Shown in pieces: positions 9,701 through 16,670 of a stretch of DNA of 41,106 nt (positions are counted from its first letter, which is position 1; each line of letters begins with the position of its first letter). The stretch covers positions 1 through 41,106 of the forward strand of contig JAEXOD010000128.1 in the NCBI GenBank assembly GCA_023447335.1. The letters are read 5' to 3'. The notes under the pieces are model-generated. The model worked only from the letters and a program-made list of their open reading frames with translations, made no database searches and was not told the DNA's origin. The DNA is from Bacteroidota bacterium (GTDB taxonomy: Bacteria > Bacteroidota > Ignavibacteria > Ignavibacteriales > Melioribacteraceae). A program made the translations under genes and the position numbers.

Positions 9701-9801
9701 TCCGGTAAAAATTCACCACGTTTTTCAGTTTTTTTATCCGAACTTTCAGACAGTTCAAAATTTCTAACGTATTTTTTGCTATCAGAGTTAATATCCATCA
9801 T
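6757..9801 (-). CDS. actB: Alternative complex III iron-sulfur subunit ActB (molybdopterin-like plus ferredoxin domains)
   Basis: Large peripheral subunit of ACIII, 1014 residues. A Tat-type signal SRRKFLALLAASAAVTATAC (Arg49, Arg50) lies behind a 45-residue leader, so export is by the Tat route and the protein faces the periplasm. Residues of about 80-720 form a molybdopterin-oxidoreductase-like domain. From about 775 on is a ferredoxin-like domain with cysteine clusters CIGCGICVASC (from Cys785), CQHCDNAPCENVCP, CVGTRYCSNNCP, CTFC and CQQACP, enough for the four usual clusters. Unusually for ActB, the first domain keeps Cys98-x2-Cys101-x3-Cys105-x27-Cys133, the [4Fe-4S] pattern of true molybdopterin enzymes. 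Two ATGs stand in tandem at 9801 and 9798, and the first overlaps the stop of the small upstream ORF (TAATG). Confidence 0.96.
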   Translation of the reverse strand: MMDINSDSKKYVRNFELSESSDKKTEKRGEFLPETVEKFNLENESTVSRRKFLALLAASAAVTATACNDYRDKGKIIPYNKRPEDILPGTANYYSSTCTGCSDKCGILVKTREGRPIKIDGNPDNPINKGKICATGQSSILELYDPGRLKKPLLNNKDIDWNTIDNKILNELEYCIKNNLEIAIITDNINSPVQAQLLNDFINKYPTAKVYNYNLFDNINQLNALKKLFGNSIKPKYLLDKAKIIVSIGSDFLGRSDNLVENINSFSQNRNVNEIKNFNRLYSVEGNLSLTGSNSDYRFVVNPINYDEFLLGIINELNAQGLSIPSELLQLAAGINLKIIAKRLKLNTQNINNFIQDLITNRQKTLFLPGDNLSESTYLLVYSINQILNNLDLLDFANGYEQLLDSTSEIEFKNLVDRMRKGKVGIVINFDTDPIYGLAKGIGFESGYKNVKNRITLCESLNDTAELSNFVLPINNQLESWGLFNTKEGIFSFQQPVIAPIFDTREKEGILLNFIYGECDEFSYYTYIQNYFKGNILPKFSVTASFEEIWNNCLHDGVITITSSNVTKPIFNSSALSSIKVLNDNNKLVVLLERNYFIKDGRFANNGWLQEIPHPISKIAWDNYAALSPNTARKLNLKKDDVIEISKDNRKIKIAVLVQPGIADNLIAIELGYGRNIISDVGKDVGVNANILLNDRDNKYLITDINIKKTDEVYLLASSQEHNPIDDPLTKELHRKRNIIQEGTVLQYLKNPKFLEKHETEIFSITKEMDYNGNKWAMSIDLNKCIGCGICVASCNVENNVPVVGKEQYNKGREMQWMRIDRYYSGEPDNPIISNQPMLCQHCDNAPCENVCPVNATNHSEDGLNQMTYNRCVGTRYCSNNCPYKVRRFNFFNFKDHFENAYYDNDLSGLVNNPEVTVRSRGVMEKCTFCVQRIMEARQEAIKNNVPLKGTDVTTACQQACPSQAIVFGDVNDKESEIYKLRNHELGYHVLEALNVKPNVTYIAKLRNTHSEEL

Positions 9802-9977
9802 TAAAACCTTTTAATATTTTTTCTTTTTACGGACATCGGGTTCAATTTGATTTTTAGATTACTTGATTCATTCTTTTCTTTTGAAAATATTTTTACCGGA
9901 ATAATCGACAGAAGTGTTAAACCTGCAAAACTAAGACCTATTCTTTCAACAAATTTCCTTCTATTAAAATTGTTCAT
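9801..9977 (-). CDS. 58-residue protein with Tat-like signal, between actA and actB
   Basis: Read directly from the sequence: ATG at 9977, stop TAA at 9803-9801. The product starts MNNFNRRKFVERIGLSFAG, continues through a hydrophobic stretch to about residue 30 (TLLSIIPVKI), and ends in a basic tail (SVKRKNIKRF). RRKF followed by a weakly hydrophobic segment resembles a Tat signal. AGGAG lies six bases before the ATG and includes part of the actA stop codon; the stop overlaps the actB start by one base. Such tight packing strongly suggests a translated gene. With about 28 residues after the hydrophobic part it may be a small single-helix subunit, an assembly factor for ActB, or a remnant of a longer Tat protein. 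I recognise no family. Confidence 0.72.
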   Translation of the reverse strand: MNNFNRRKFVERIGLSFAGLTLLSIIPVKIFSKEKNESSNLKIKLNPMSVKRKNIKRF

Positions 9978-9983
9978 AATTTG

Positions 9984-9988
9984 CTCCT
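9984..9988 (-). promoter_or_regulatory. Shine-Dalgarno AGGAG of the small Tat-like ORF
   Basis: AGGAG on the minus strand, six bases before the ATG at 9977. It overlaps the TAG stop of actA (9987-9989), so ribosomes finishing actA are placed to start the 58-residue ORF. This is the main evidence that the ORF is translated. Confidence 0.75.
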
Positions 9989-10556
9989 ATCTGTGACAAG
10001 CAGCACAGTTTGTTGGTCCGTTATTAACCTTATCTAAATATCCTAATTGATTTTCCGGATGTCTATGACACTCTAGACAAGCAGTCATAGTAAAACTTCT
10101 AACTTGAGCAACAACTTCCATATTTTTTATATCACCATGGCAAGTTTCGCAAGCAACGCCTCTGTTAACATGTACCGAATGATTGAAATACGCGTATTTC
10201 GGAACTTGATGAATTCGTTCCCAAGGTAATGGTTTCCCCTTTTCGTAATACTCGGTTAATTTAATTATTTCGGGTCGGTCTTTGCGGGCTACAGTATGAC
10301 AATTCATACAAATATTAACTGATGGGACTAAAGCATGCCTTCCTTTTGAAACACCGGTATGACAATATTGACAATCAATACCCATGGTTCCGGCATGTAA
10401 TTTATGGGAATATTTTATCGGTTGAATTGGCTGGTATCCAATTCCGTCTCTTTCAGCTCTACCGGCATAAAATGTAATTAAAAAGGAAGTAACAATAACA
10501 AATAAAACTAAGGGGATTCTAATTTTTAACGTATAATCAAGTAGTCGTTTTTTCAT
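9987..10556 (-). CDS. actA: Alternative complex III pentaheme cytochrome subunit ActA
   Basis: Periplasmic multihaem subunit of ACIII that passes electrons from the ActB clusters toward the monoheme cytochrome. The 189-residue product has an N-terminal anchor helix (about 13-30) and five CxxCH sites: CQYCH (62), CMNCH (83), CETCH (136), CLECH (160) and CAACH (184), matching the five haems of characterised ActA. It is the first gene of the operon; ATG at 10556 follows AAAGGTATAAA. The stop TAG is part of the Shine-Dalgarno of the next small ORF. The fold is of the class III cytochrome/Cyt_c7 type by family knowledge. Identity is very secure. Confidence 0.96.
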   Translation of the reverse strand: MKKRLLDYTLKIRIPLVLFVIVTSFLITFYAGRAERDGIGYQPIQPIKYSHKLHAGTMGIDCQYCHTGVSKGRHALVPSVNICMNCHTVARKDRPEIIKLTEYYEKGKPLPWERIHQVPKYAYFNHSVHVNRGVACETCHGDIKNMEVVAQVRSFTMTACLECHRHPENQLGYLDKVNNGPTNCAACHR

Positions 10557-10594
10557 TTTATACCTTTAATTTACAGAACACCTTTTCACCTAAA

Positions 10595-10668
10595 AAATAT
10601 TAAATAAGATATTATGTATATTTTAATATTTCAGAGTATTAATATATTAAATAAAAAACTTTTTACAA
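10595..10668 (-). promoter_or_regulatory. Candidate promoter and leader of the act-cox operon
   Basis: The 129 bases between the YwqK-like gene and actA are extremely AT-rich. On the minus strand a sigma70-like pair fits: TTGTAA (10668-10663), 16 bases, TATATT (10646-10641), giving a start near 10634 and a leader of about 78 bases. Inside the leader AAATATTAAA (10595-10604) is repeated in inverted orientation at 10622-10631 with a 17-base spacer, which could be an operator or an RNA hairpin. In DNA of this composition such matches also arise by chance. Confidence 0.35.
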
Positions 10669-10685
10669 AATGAAAACTATTAATT

Positions 10686-11087
10686 TTAAATTTTAGTTTC
10701 CTTAACTAACCTCCCTTCGTCATTAAACTCTTTTTTTCTTACTAATTTTCCGTTATTATATAACTCTTCTGCTTGCAAAATACCAAATGGATAGTATCTT
10801 TTTGTTGTCCCTTCAAGTATCCCGTCTCTATATTCTTCTCTTGCTTTTATTCTTCCGTTTTCATAATAAAAATTACATATGCCGTTAAGTTTGCCGTTTA
10901 AATAAAACAATTCTGCTTTAATCTTTTTGTTTGGATACCTGACAATATATACTCCGTCTTTTGAAGTATCTTTTGATAGATCATACTCATATAATCCGAC
11001 ATCTTTTGAAACCGGTTTATTATCAAAATTAGTGACAATAACTTTTAAGAATTTTTTTATTCTTTTCCCGATTGAATATATTATCAT
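10686..11087 (-). CDS. YwqK/MORN-like repeat protein
   Basis: Short 133-residue protein. After a basic N-terminus (GKRIKKFLK) come about three to four degenerate repeats of 22-24 residues with the pattern xYxNGxIxxxxxYxxGxLxG, for example FYYENGRIKAREEYRDGILEG, characteristic of MORN_2/YwqK proteins. No signal peptide or catalytic motif is visible. YwqK is named as an antitoxin in databases from a Bacillus case, but repeats of this kind mostly mark binding or structural proteins, so I would not call this an antitoxin: no toxin-like gene is adjacent. ATG at 11087, 23 bases after the polyprenyl synthase, so it is probably the last gene of the upstream operon. Confidence 0.75.
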   Translation of the reverse strand: MIIYSIGKRIKKFLKVIVTNFDNKPVSKDVGLYEYDLSKDTSKDGVYIVRYPNKKIKAELFYLNGKLNGICNFYYENGRIKAREEYRDGILEGTTKRYYPFGILQAEELYNNGKLVRKKEFNDEGRLVKETKI

Positions 11088-11110
11088 GTTGACCGGCTTT
11101 AATTTGGTAA

Positions 11111-12082
11111 CTAATTATTTCTTGTAACTACAAAATCCACTAAATAAAATAGGTGAGTTTTGACCTCTGATTCGTCAAATATTTCAAGAGATTTTTTTGC
11201 TTTATCGGCAAATTCACTTGCAATTTTATAGGAATACTCTATTCCCCCTTTTTTTATAGCAAAGTCAATAACTTTGCTAATCTCATTCCCCTTTTTTATT
11301 ATCCTTAAAATATCCTTTTTTTCATCTGCGCTACAATTTTGTAAAGCATAAATTAGGGGAAGAGTAAGTTTTTTTTCTTTAATATCACCGCCCAAAGGTT
11401 TACCGAATAATTTCTTTTTACCAATATAATCTAAAATATCATCAGTAATTTGAAATGCTATTCCTAAAGATTCGCCATATTCAATAAGAGCTTGAACTTT
11501 ATCCATGTTATCTGTTGTACTTCTTGCCCCTATTTCGCAACATGTAGCAATTAATGATGCCGTTTTATCAGATATAATTCTTAAATAAGTTTCGTAATTA
11601 TTATTAAGCCTACGGGTTTTACTAATTTGTAATAATTCCCCTTCCGACATTCTTTTTACGGTAGTTGTTATTACTTTTAGAAAGTCAAAATCTTCTCCTT
11701 CAACAGCAAGCATTAATCCTCGAGCTAATAAGTAATCACCCATTAATACCGCTATTTTATTTTTCCAAATCGAATTAATTGAAGGGAAACCTCTTCTTTC
11801 TTCAGCACTATCAACAACATCATCATGAACTAAAGTAGCTGTATGCAATAATTCTACTAAATTTGCTCCTCTATAGGTTCTATCTTTAACTCCTCCACAA
11901 AGCTCAGCAGAAAGAATTACTAATAACGGTCTTATCTTCTTGCTCTTTTGATGTAAAATATACCTAGTAACAAGCTCAACAAGCCCGACATGAGATTTCA
12001 TAGACAAACGAAACTTTTCTTTAAAAGTCTTTAGTTCATCTTCGTAATAATTTATTATTTGGTTTAGATCTAAATTAGTCAA
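11111..12082 (-). CDS. Long-chain trans-polyprenyl diphosphate synthase
   Basis: Makes the polyprenyl diphosphate tail of the respiratory quinone by head-to-tail condensation of IPP. The 323-residue product has both aspartate-rich motifs: DDVVD (87-91) in LVHDDVVDSAEERRG and DDILD (214-218) in QITDDILDYIGKK. Ala82, five residues before the first motif, is small, as in long-chain (about C35-C45) synthases, where FPP/GGPP enzymes have an aromatic. The start is a TTG at 12082 within the last codons of tatC (8-base overlap); the next in-frame ATG is at residue 28 and would cut conserved sequence. Heptaprenyl, octaprenyl or solanesyl product cannot be decided. It likely supplies the menaquinone used by the ACIII encoded next door. 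Confidence 0.9.
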   Translation of the reverse strand: MTNLDLNQIINYYEDELKTFKEKFRLSMKSHVGLVELVTRYILHQKSKKIRPLLVILSAELCGGVKDRTYRGANLVELLHTATLVHDDVVDSAEERRGFPSINSIWKNKIAVLMGDYLLARGLMLAVEGEDFDFLKVITTTVKRMSEGELLQISKTRRLNNNYETYLRIISDKTASLIATCCEIGARSTTDNMDKVQALIEYGESLGIAFQITDDILDYIGKKKLFGKPLGGDIKEKKLTLPLIYALQNCSADEKKDILRIIKKGNEISKVIDFAIKKGGIEYSYKIASEFADKAKKSLEIFDESEVKTHLFYLVDFVVTRNN

Positions 12083-12809
12083 CTTTTTTTTGGAAAATTT
12101 TAGAGACTAATATACTTATTTCATATAAGAAAACCAAAGGGATAGCTAATAAAACTTGTGAAAGAGGATCTGTTCCCGGTGTTAATACTGCTGCAATTAC
12201 AAAAACCCCAACATAAGAATGTTTGCGATATTTTCTCATAAATTTTGGAGTTAAAATTCCTATACGAGAAAGGAAAAAGGACAACATAGGTAACTCAAAA
12301 ACCGTACCGGCAGCCAACATAACGCTAATTATTATGCTAAAATATTCGTCAATTGCAAAATTATTTTCTATTACGGCACTTCCGAAACCGGCAGCAAATT
12401 TTAGCGAAAGGGGCAACATTACAAAATAAGCAAATACAATCCCCGCAAAAAAACAGAAAGTAGAGAAAAAAACAATCCAAGTAATGTATTTACGTTCGTT
12501 TTCTTTTAGTGCCGGAGCAACAAATTTCCAAAACTGATAAAAAATATTTGGCAAACTTAATATTGCACCTACAATTAACGCAACTTCAAAATAGAGAAAG
12601 AGTTGCCCGAAAGGTCTTAAATTTTGAAGCTTGATATTACTAGTTTTTGCGGGTAATAATAATATATTCTCAATAAAAATATCAATAAATATAAAACTTA
12701 TTATAGTTGCAATTAAAACTCCCCCCACTGCTTTTATAATACGCCACCTAAGCTCTTCCAAGTGGTCTAAAAACGGCATTTCAACATCTTGAATTTGCTT
12801 AGGTAACAA
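12075..12809 (-). CDS. tatC: Sec-independent protein translocase TatC
   Basis: Receptor subunit of the Tat pathway that recognises twin-arginine signals of folded proteins. The 244-residue membrane protein carries the N-terminal TatC hallmark PFLDHLEELRWRI and six membrane helices, with family stretches such as FWKFVAPALKENER and LTPGTDPLSQ. Start is TTG at 12809, with AAGGAT five bases upstream (12815-12820) overlapping the glyA stop; an ATG at residue 11 lies too close to the conserved motif. No tatA/tatB is nearby. ActB and the small ORF of the next operon carry twin-arginine signals, so TatC is probably needed for ACIII assembly. Confidence 0.95.
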   Translation of the reverse strand: MLPKQIQDVEMPFLDHLEELRWRIIKAVGGVLIATIISFIFIDIFIENILLLPAKTSNIKLQNLRPFGQLFLYFEVALIVGAILSLPNIFYQFWKFVAPALKENERKYITWIVFFSTFCFFAGIVFAYFVMLPLSLKFAAGFGSAVIENNFAIDEYFSIIISVMLAAGTVFELPMLSFFLSRIGILTPKFMRKYRKHSYVGVFVIAAVLTPGTDPLSQVLLAIPLVFLYEISILVSKIFQKKVD

Positions 12810-12818
12810 TGTAAATCC

Positions 12819-14117
12819 TTAAATCGATAAATTTGGGTATAACGGAAATCTATTACATAGCTCTTTTACTTCTGCACTTATTTTAGTTAATTCAACTTCA
12901 TTATCTTGATTAACTAATGCTTTATTAATAAAGCCCGCAATTAATTTCATTTCATTTTCTTTCATTCCTCTTGTAGTTACTGCCGGTGTTCCGATTCTTA
13001 TACCGCTTGTAACAAAAGGACTTTTTGTATCAAAAGGTATCATGTTTTTATTAACAGTCATACCTGCAAGCTCTAATACACGTTCGGCTTTTTTACCACT
13101 AATATTTTTATTGGTTAAATCAACAAGCATTAAGTGATTATCTGTACCACCGCTTATAATATCAAAATTATAATTAATTAATTCCGATACTAAAGTTTTG
13201 GCATTTTTCATAACCTGAGTAGCATAATCTTTAAAATCATCAGATAAAGCTTCTCCAAATGCAACTGCTTTAGCCAAAATAATGTGCATTAATGGACCTC
13301 CTTGAATACCGGGCATAACCATTCCGTCAAACAATTCAGACATTAATTTTAATCTATCCCCTTTTAAGGTCTTAATTCCAAAAGGATTTTCTTTATCTTT
13401 GCCTAATAAAATAACCCCGCCTCTGGGTCCACGAAGAGTTTTGTGCGTAGTTGAAGTTACGACATCGCAATATTCTAAAGGATTATTCAATAATCCTTTG
13501 GCAATTAATCCTGATGGGTGAGACATATCACACATTAACAAAGCACCAACTTTATCTGCAATTTCTCTAAATTTGGCATAATCCCACTCACGGCTATAAG
13601 CGCTTGCACCCGCAACAATTAACTTTGGATTTTCTTTTTTTGCTAAATCTTCAATAATGTTGTAATCCAACATTTTAGTTTCCGGATTTAAAGGATAACC
13701 AACTGCCTTATAAATCTGACCGGAAAAATTAACAGGAGACCCGTGCGTTAAATGACCTCCGTGATCTAAGCTAAGTCCCAAAATTTTATCACCGGGTTTT
13801 AGTAATGCCATATAAACCGCCATATTAGCTTGAGAACCGCTATGTGGCTGAACATTTACATATTCCGCACCAAATAATCTTTTCAATCTATCTTTAGCAA
13901 GCTCTTCTGCCATATCAACAAACTCACAACCACCGTAATAACGTTTTCCGGGATAACCTTCAGCGTATTTATTTGTTAACACAGAGCCGGCTGCTTGTAA
14001 CACAGCCGAACTTACAAAATTTTCAGATGCAATTAATTCTAAGTTATTTTGTTCTCTACCAATTTCTTGGTTTAATATATTAAAAGCATCTATATCGTTT
14101 TTTAAATATTCAAACAT
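12819..14117 (-). CDS. glyA: Serine hydroxymethyltransferase
   Basis: PLP enzyme interconverting serine and glycine while loading tetrahydrofolate with a one-carbon unit; cytosolic. 432 residues, normal length. Visible family motifs: ELIASENFVS at the N-terminus, NKYAEGYPGKRYYGGCE, VNVQPHSGSQANMAVY, and the PLP-lysine motif VTSTTHKTLRGPRGG. A TTG two codons upstream (14123) is possible, but the ATG at 14117 fits the family N-terminus (MFEYLKNDIDAFN). It lies in an envelope/translocase operon with no obvious functional link, 24 bases after the TPR gene and 9 bases before tatC. Confidence 0.96.
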   Translation of the reverse strand: MFEYLKNDIDAFNILNQEIGREQNNLELIASENFVSSAVLQAAGSVLTNKYAEGYPGKRYYGGCEFVDMAEELAKDRLKRLFGAEYVNVQPHSGSQANMAVYMALLKPGDKILGLSLDHGGHLTHGSPVNFSGQIYKAVGYPLNPETKMLDYNIIEDLAKKENPKLIVAGASAYSREWDYAKFREIADKVGALLMCDMSHPSGLIAKGLLNNPLEYCDVVTSTTHKTLRGPRGGVILLGKDKENPFGIKTLKGDRLKLMSELFDGMVMPGIQGGPLMHIILAKAVAFGEALSDDFKDYATQVMKNAKTLVSELINYNFDIISGGTDNHLMLVDLTNKNISGKKAERVLELAGMTVNKNMIPFDTKSPFVTSGIRIGTPAVTTRGMKENEMKLIAGFINKALVNQDNEVELTKISAEVKELCNRFPLYPNLSI

Positions 14118-14141
14118 ACTCAACTCAACATTTAATTTTAA

Positions 14142-15401
14142 TTAAGGAACTACTACAGAAGCACCTATCCAATTGTAACAAGAACCTTCTAATCTTAAAG
14201 ATGTACCGCTTGAAATTTTTCTAAAGAAATAGTCTTCCTTCTGCGGTATGGTACTTGCTAAAGCACTTATTCTTTCAGCGGCTCTACTAGCAAATTGTCC
14301 GCTCATATTTTTACATCTTTGATAAGTTTGTAGTGCATATAAATATACTAATCTGTCGTTGAATTCAAAACTTCCGCAGTTTCTTACAGATTGTTCATAT
14401 AACTGAGCTTCGATAAATATAGGATAATCCCAATTCGGATCCATTTTAGCAGCTGTTCTTAAATGATTTCTTGCTGTAGATAATTGATTCATTTCTTTAT
14501 AAATGATAGCAATATTTATATGATTATCTTTATTTTCCGGATCTATTTTTATTAAATTTTTATAAACTTCTAATGCTTTTTCTTTTTCTTCTAATTTATC
14601 ATAAGTTCTGGCTAATTCTTTCTGATAATTTACAACTTCTGGAGCTTTTTTTGATAAAAATTCTAATGGTTCAACAGCTCTTTCAAAATTACGGAATCTT
14701 AAACAAGTACTTGCAAAGCTCCAAGCTTTTTCAATACTTTCTTTATCTAGGTCCCATCCTTTCTTTTTAAAATCCATTAACTGATTTTCGTCTTCGGCAA
14801 GAGCAGTTACTCTTGAAATCCAAACTTCATTATCAGGTTCCAATTCTTGTAATTTAAGATACAAATCTAAAGCTTTTTCTTTATAACCGTTAGTTTCATT
14901 TGCGTTTGTGCTGTAAAGAATTCCAAGACGATCTTTATAATATGAATCTAAGTTTTGATCTACGGAAAAAGCCTTTTCATAAGCTTCAACTACAACTTCA
15001 ATCGGTGCTTTTTTCCACATTTCTAAAATAAAAGCCTTTCTAACTAAATGAGCACCAACTTTATCTGTTTCTAATTTAGCAGCAATATTATAAAAATATA
15101 AAGTAGTATCAGTGTATTTCATTTTTTCTTCATCAGATTTAGCAAGACTATCATGCATATACCACAGCACGTCTTCCATTTTTTTGAATATTTTAAATCT
15201 AATAAAGTCTTGTGGTTTTGTATTAATTACATTCCAACCATGTGGTTCTGCACTTGTATAATCTTTGTTCTTATGGTATTCATTGAACAAACTGAATTCT
15301 GCCAATATATTTAGACTATCGGCTCTTAAATATTTAGCAGCTGTGTTGGTGTACATAGCAACAACTGCTAAAATTGCAATTGTTAGTCGTAATGTTTTCA
15401 C
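14142..15401 (-). CDS. Exported tetratricopeptide-repeat protein
   Basis: 419 residues with a hydrophobic N-terminus (TLRLTIAILAVVAMYTNTAA) that looks like a signal peptide or anchor. About four to six TPR units run from about 100 to 340, for example RTYDKLEEKEKALEVYKNLI followed by INIAIIYKEMNQLSTARNHL. The C-terminal 80 residues are non-TPR and contain two isolated cysteines, ending NWIGASVVVP. Start is GTG at 15401 with GGAGAGG six bases upstream. It follows a beta-barrel gene by 22 bases, which suggests a periplasmic scaffolding role in the same envelope system. No enzyme motif; function unknown. Confidence 0.8.
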   Translation of the reverse strand: MKTLRLTIAILAVVAMYTNTAAKYLRADSLNILAEFSLFNEYHKNKDYTSAEPHGWNVINTKPQDFIRFKIFKKMEDVLWYMHDSLAKSDEEKMKYTDTTLYFYNIAAKLETDKVGAHLVRKAFILEMWKKAPIEVVVEAYEKAFSVDQNLDSYYKDRLGILYSTNANETNGYKEKALDLYLKLQELEPDNEVWISRVTALAEDENQLMDFKKKGWDLDKESIEKAWSFASTCLRFRNFERAVEPLEFLSKKAPEVVNYQKELARTYDKLEEKEKALEVYKNLIKIDPENKDNHINIAIIYKEMNQLSTARNHLRTAAKMDPNWDYPIFIEAQLYEQSVRNCGSFEFNDRLVYLYALQTYQRCKNMSGQFASRAAERISALASTIPQKEDYFFRKISSGTSLRLEGSCYNWIGASVVVP

Positions 15402-15423
15402 TTTTTACCTCTCCGTAAATTTG

Positions 15424-16668
15424 TTATCTGTCTTGTCTAATGAACCAAAGTTCACCAAAACTAAAGGTTAATGATAAATTGTAAACTGTTTCTTTTATTA
15501 ATGCATTATCTTTTTTCCCTCTAAATCCGGCCGATACTCCTATATCCACAGTATTTTCAAACATTAAAGGAAAACTTAATCCTGCAGTTAAATAATAATA
15601 GTCAATTCCTGTGCCATTTATTTTATATTGCGTTTGTTCATATCCAACCCCACCACGTAAAATAATCTGATCAGCGAATGTGCTATATCTTGTAACTGAA
15701 TTTCTATGTTCTAAACCAATACTCACTTTTTGATAATCACGTAAATTCGGATCATTTATACCATTAAATGTATATTTACTCCATGGTTGATTTGCGTAAT
15801 CTATTATAAATAAATAGTTTTGGTCATAAATAAAGCTTAAACCAAATCCTACTTTATAAGGAAGATGTGTATAAACAGGAATTTTTTCAACTAGTTTTTC
15901 ACCAAGTAAAGAACCGATGTATAATGAAGTATCCGTTTTTATGTTTGAAGCATACTTAAATGCTATTCCCAATCTTAAGTCTTGAATTTTATCAATATTG
16001 ATAATTTTACTTAAATCTGGAGTTAATAAACCTACATTGAATCCTAATCCTTTATAATCACGTTGCTTTCTAACCGAACTATTATTAAATTCCGAATTAT
16101 CTTCAAACTCAATAACAGAACTATATTTAATACTTCCCATGTAATAATCTAAAGAGGCTCCTAACACAAAATCATAAGGTAATTTAAAACTTGTACCAAT
16201 AAAAAGTTTATTAATACCGCCACTACCTTCATATTTGGTTGTATAGTTTTCTATACTATTGTTCGTAACACTATTCACAACTTCATACTGAACAAAAGAC
16301 TCAGGGGTAACACCCATAACTATTGCGATTCCAAGATCGCGTTCAATTGGTATTCCAACTTTAATTCCGTTGAAAATTCCTTTTGCGTAATTGCTTTTAT
16401 TCATTCCGTCATCTAATTTAACACCATTCAACAAAAAATTGGCTTCTAATCTTGTGGCATAAATTCTATACCAATTAGCAGGATTAAGATCACTTAAATA
16501 ATCAGAATTCTGTAAAGCATAACCTAATCCTCCAAGACTCATTAATCGCCCGGAAGATGAATTAATAACATCACCCACACCATATCTTGTATAAAGAGAA
16601 CCGCCGGATGCAAAAATACTTAAAGATGTGATTAAACTAACTGCTATTATTAAATTAAATTTCTTCAT
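15424..16668 (-). CDS. Outer-membrane beta-barrel protein (FadL/PorV-like)
   Basis: 414 residues with a signal peptide (MKKFNLIIAVSLITSLSIFA), then LYTRYGVGDVINSSSGRLMSLGG and DLNPANWYRI. This opening, Gly-Gly followed by 'NPA', is typical of FadL/OMPP1-like and PorV/PorQ-like barrels of the Bacteroidota group. The rest alternates polar and aromatic residues in beta-strand style and ends in a run LSLTFSFGELWFIRQDR. Substrate cannot be told. It starts 2 bases after the stop of the preceding lipoprotein gene and is followed by the TPR gene, so the three probably form one envelope unit. No type IX C-terminal signal is visible. Confidence 0.78.
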   Translation of the reverse strand: MKKFNLIIAVSLITSLSIFASGGSLYTRYGVGDVINSSSGRLMSLGGLGYALQNSDYLSDLNPANWYRIYATRLEANFLLNGVKLDDGMNKSNYAKGIFNGIKVGIPIERDLGIAIVMGVTPESFVQYEVVNSVTNNSIENYTTKYEGSGGINKLFIGTSFKLPYDFVLGASLDYYMGSIKYSSVIEFEDNSEFNNSSVRKQRDYKGLGFNVGLLTPDLSKIINIDKIQDLRLGIAFKYASNIKTDTSLYIGSLLGEKLVEKIPVYTHLPYKVGFGLSFIYDQNYLFIIDYANQPWSKYTFNGINDPNLRDYQKVSIGLEHRNSVTRYSTFADQIILRGGVGYEQTQYKINGTGIDYYYLTAGLSFPLMFENTVDIGVSAGFRGKKDNALIKETVYNLSLTFSFGELWFIRQDR

Positions 16669-16670
16669 TT

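Noticed and set aside
10686..11087. Toxin-antitoxin antitoxin based on the YwqK name
   Set aside because: No toxin-like partner is adjacent; the neighbours are prenyl synthase and actA, and the repeats are generic MORN type.
14118..14123. TTG start of glyA at 14123
   Set aside because: The ATG two codons on matches the family N-terminus; no ribosome site favours the TTG.
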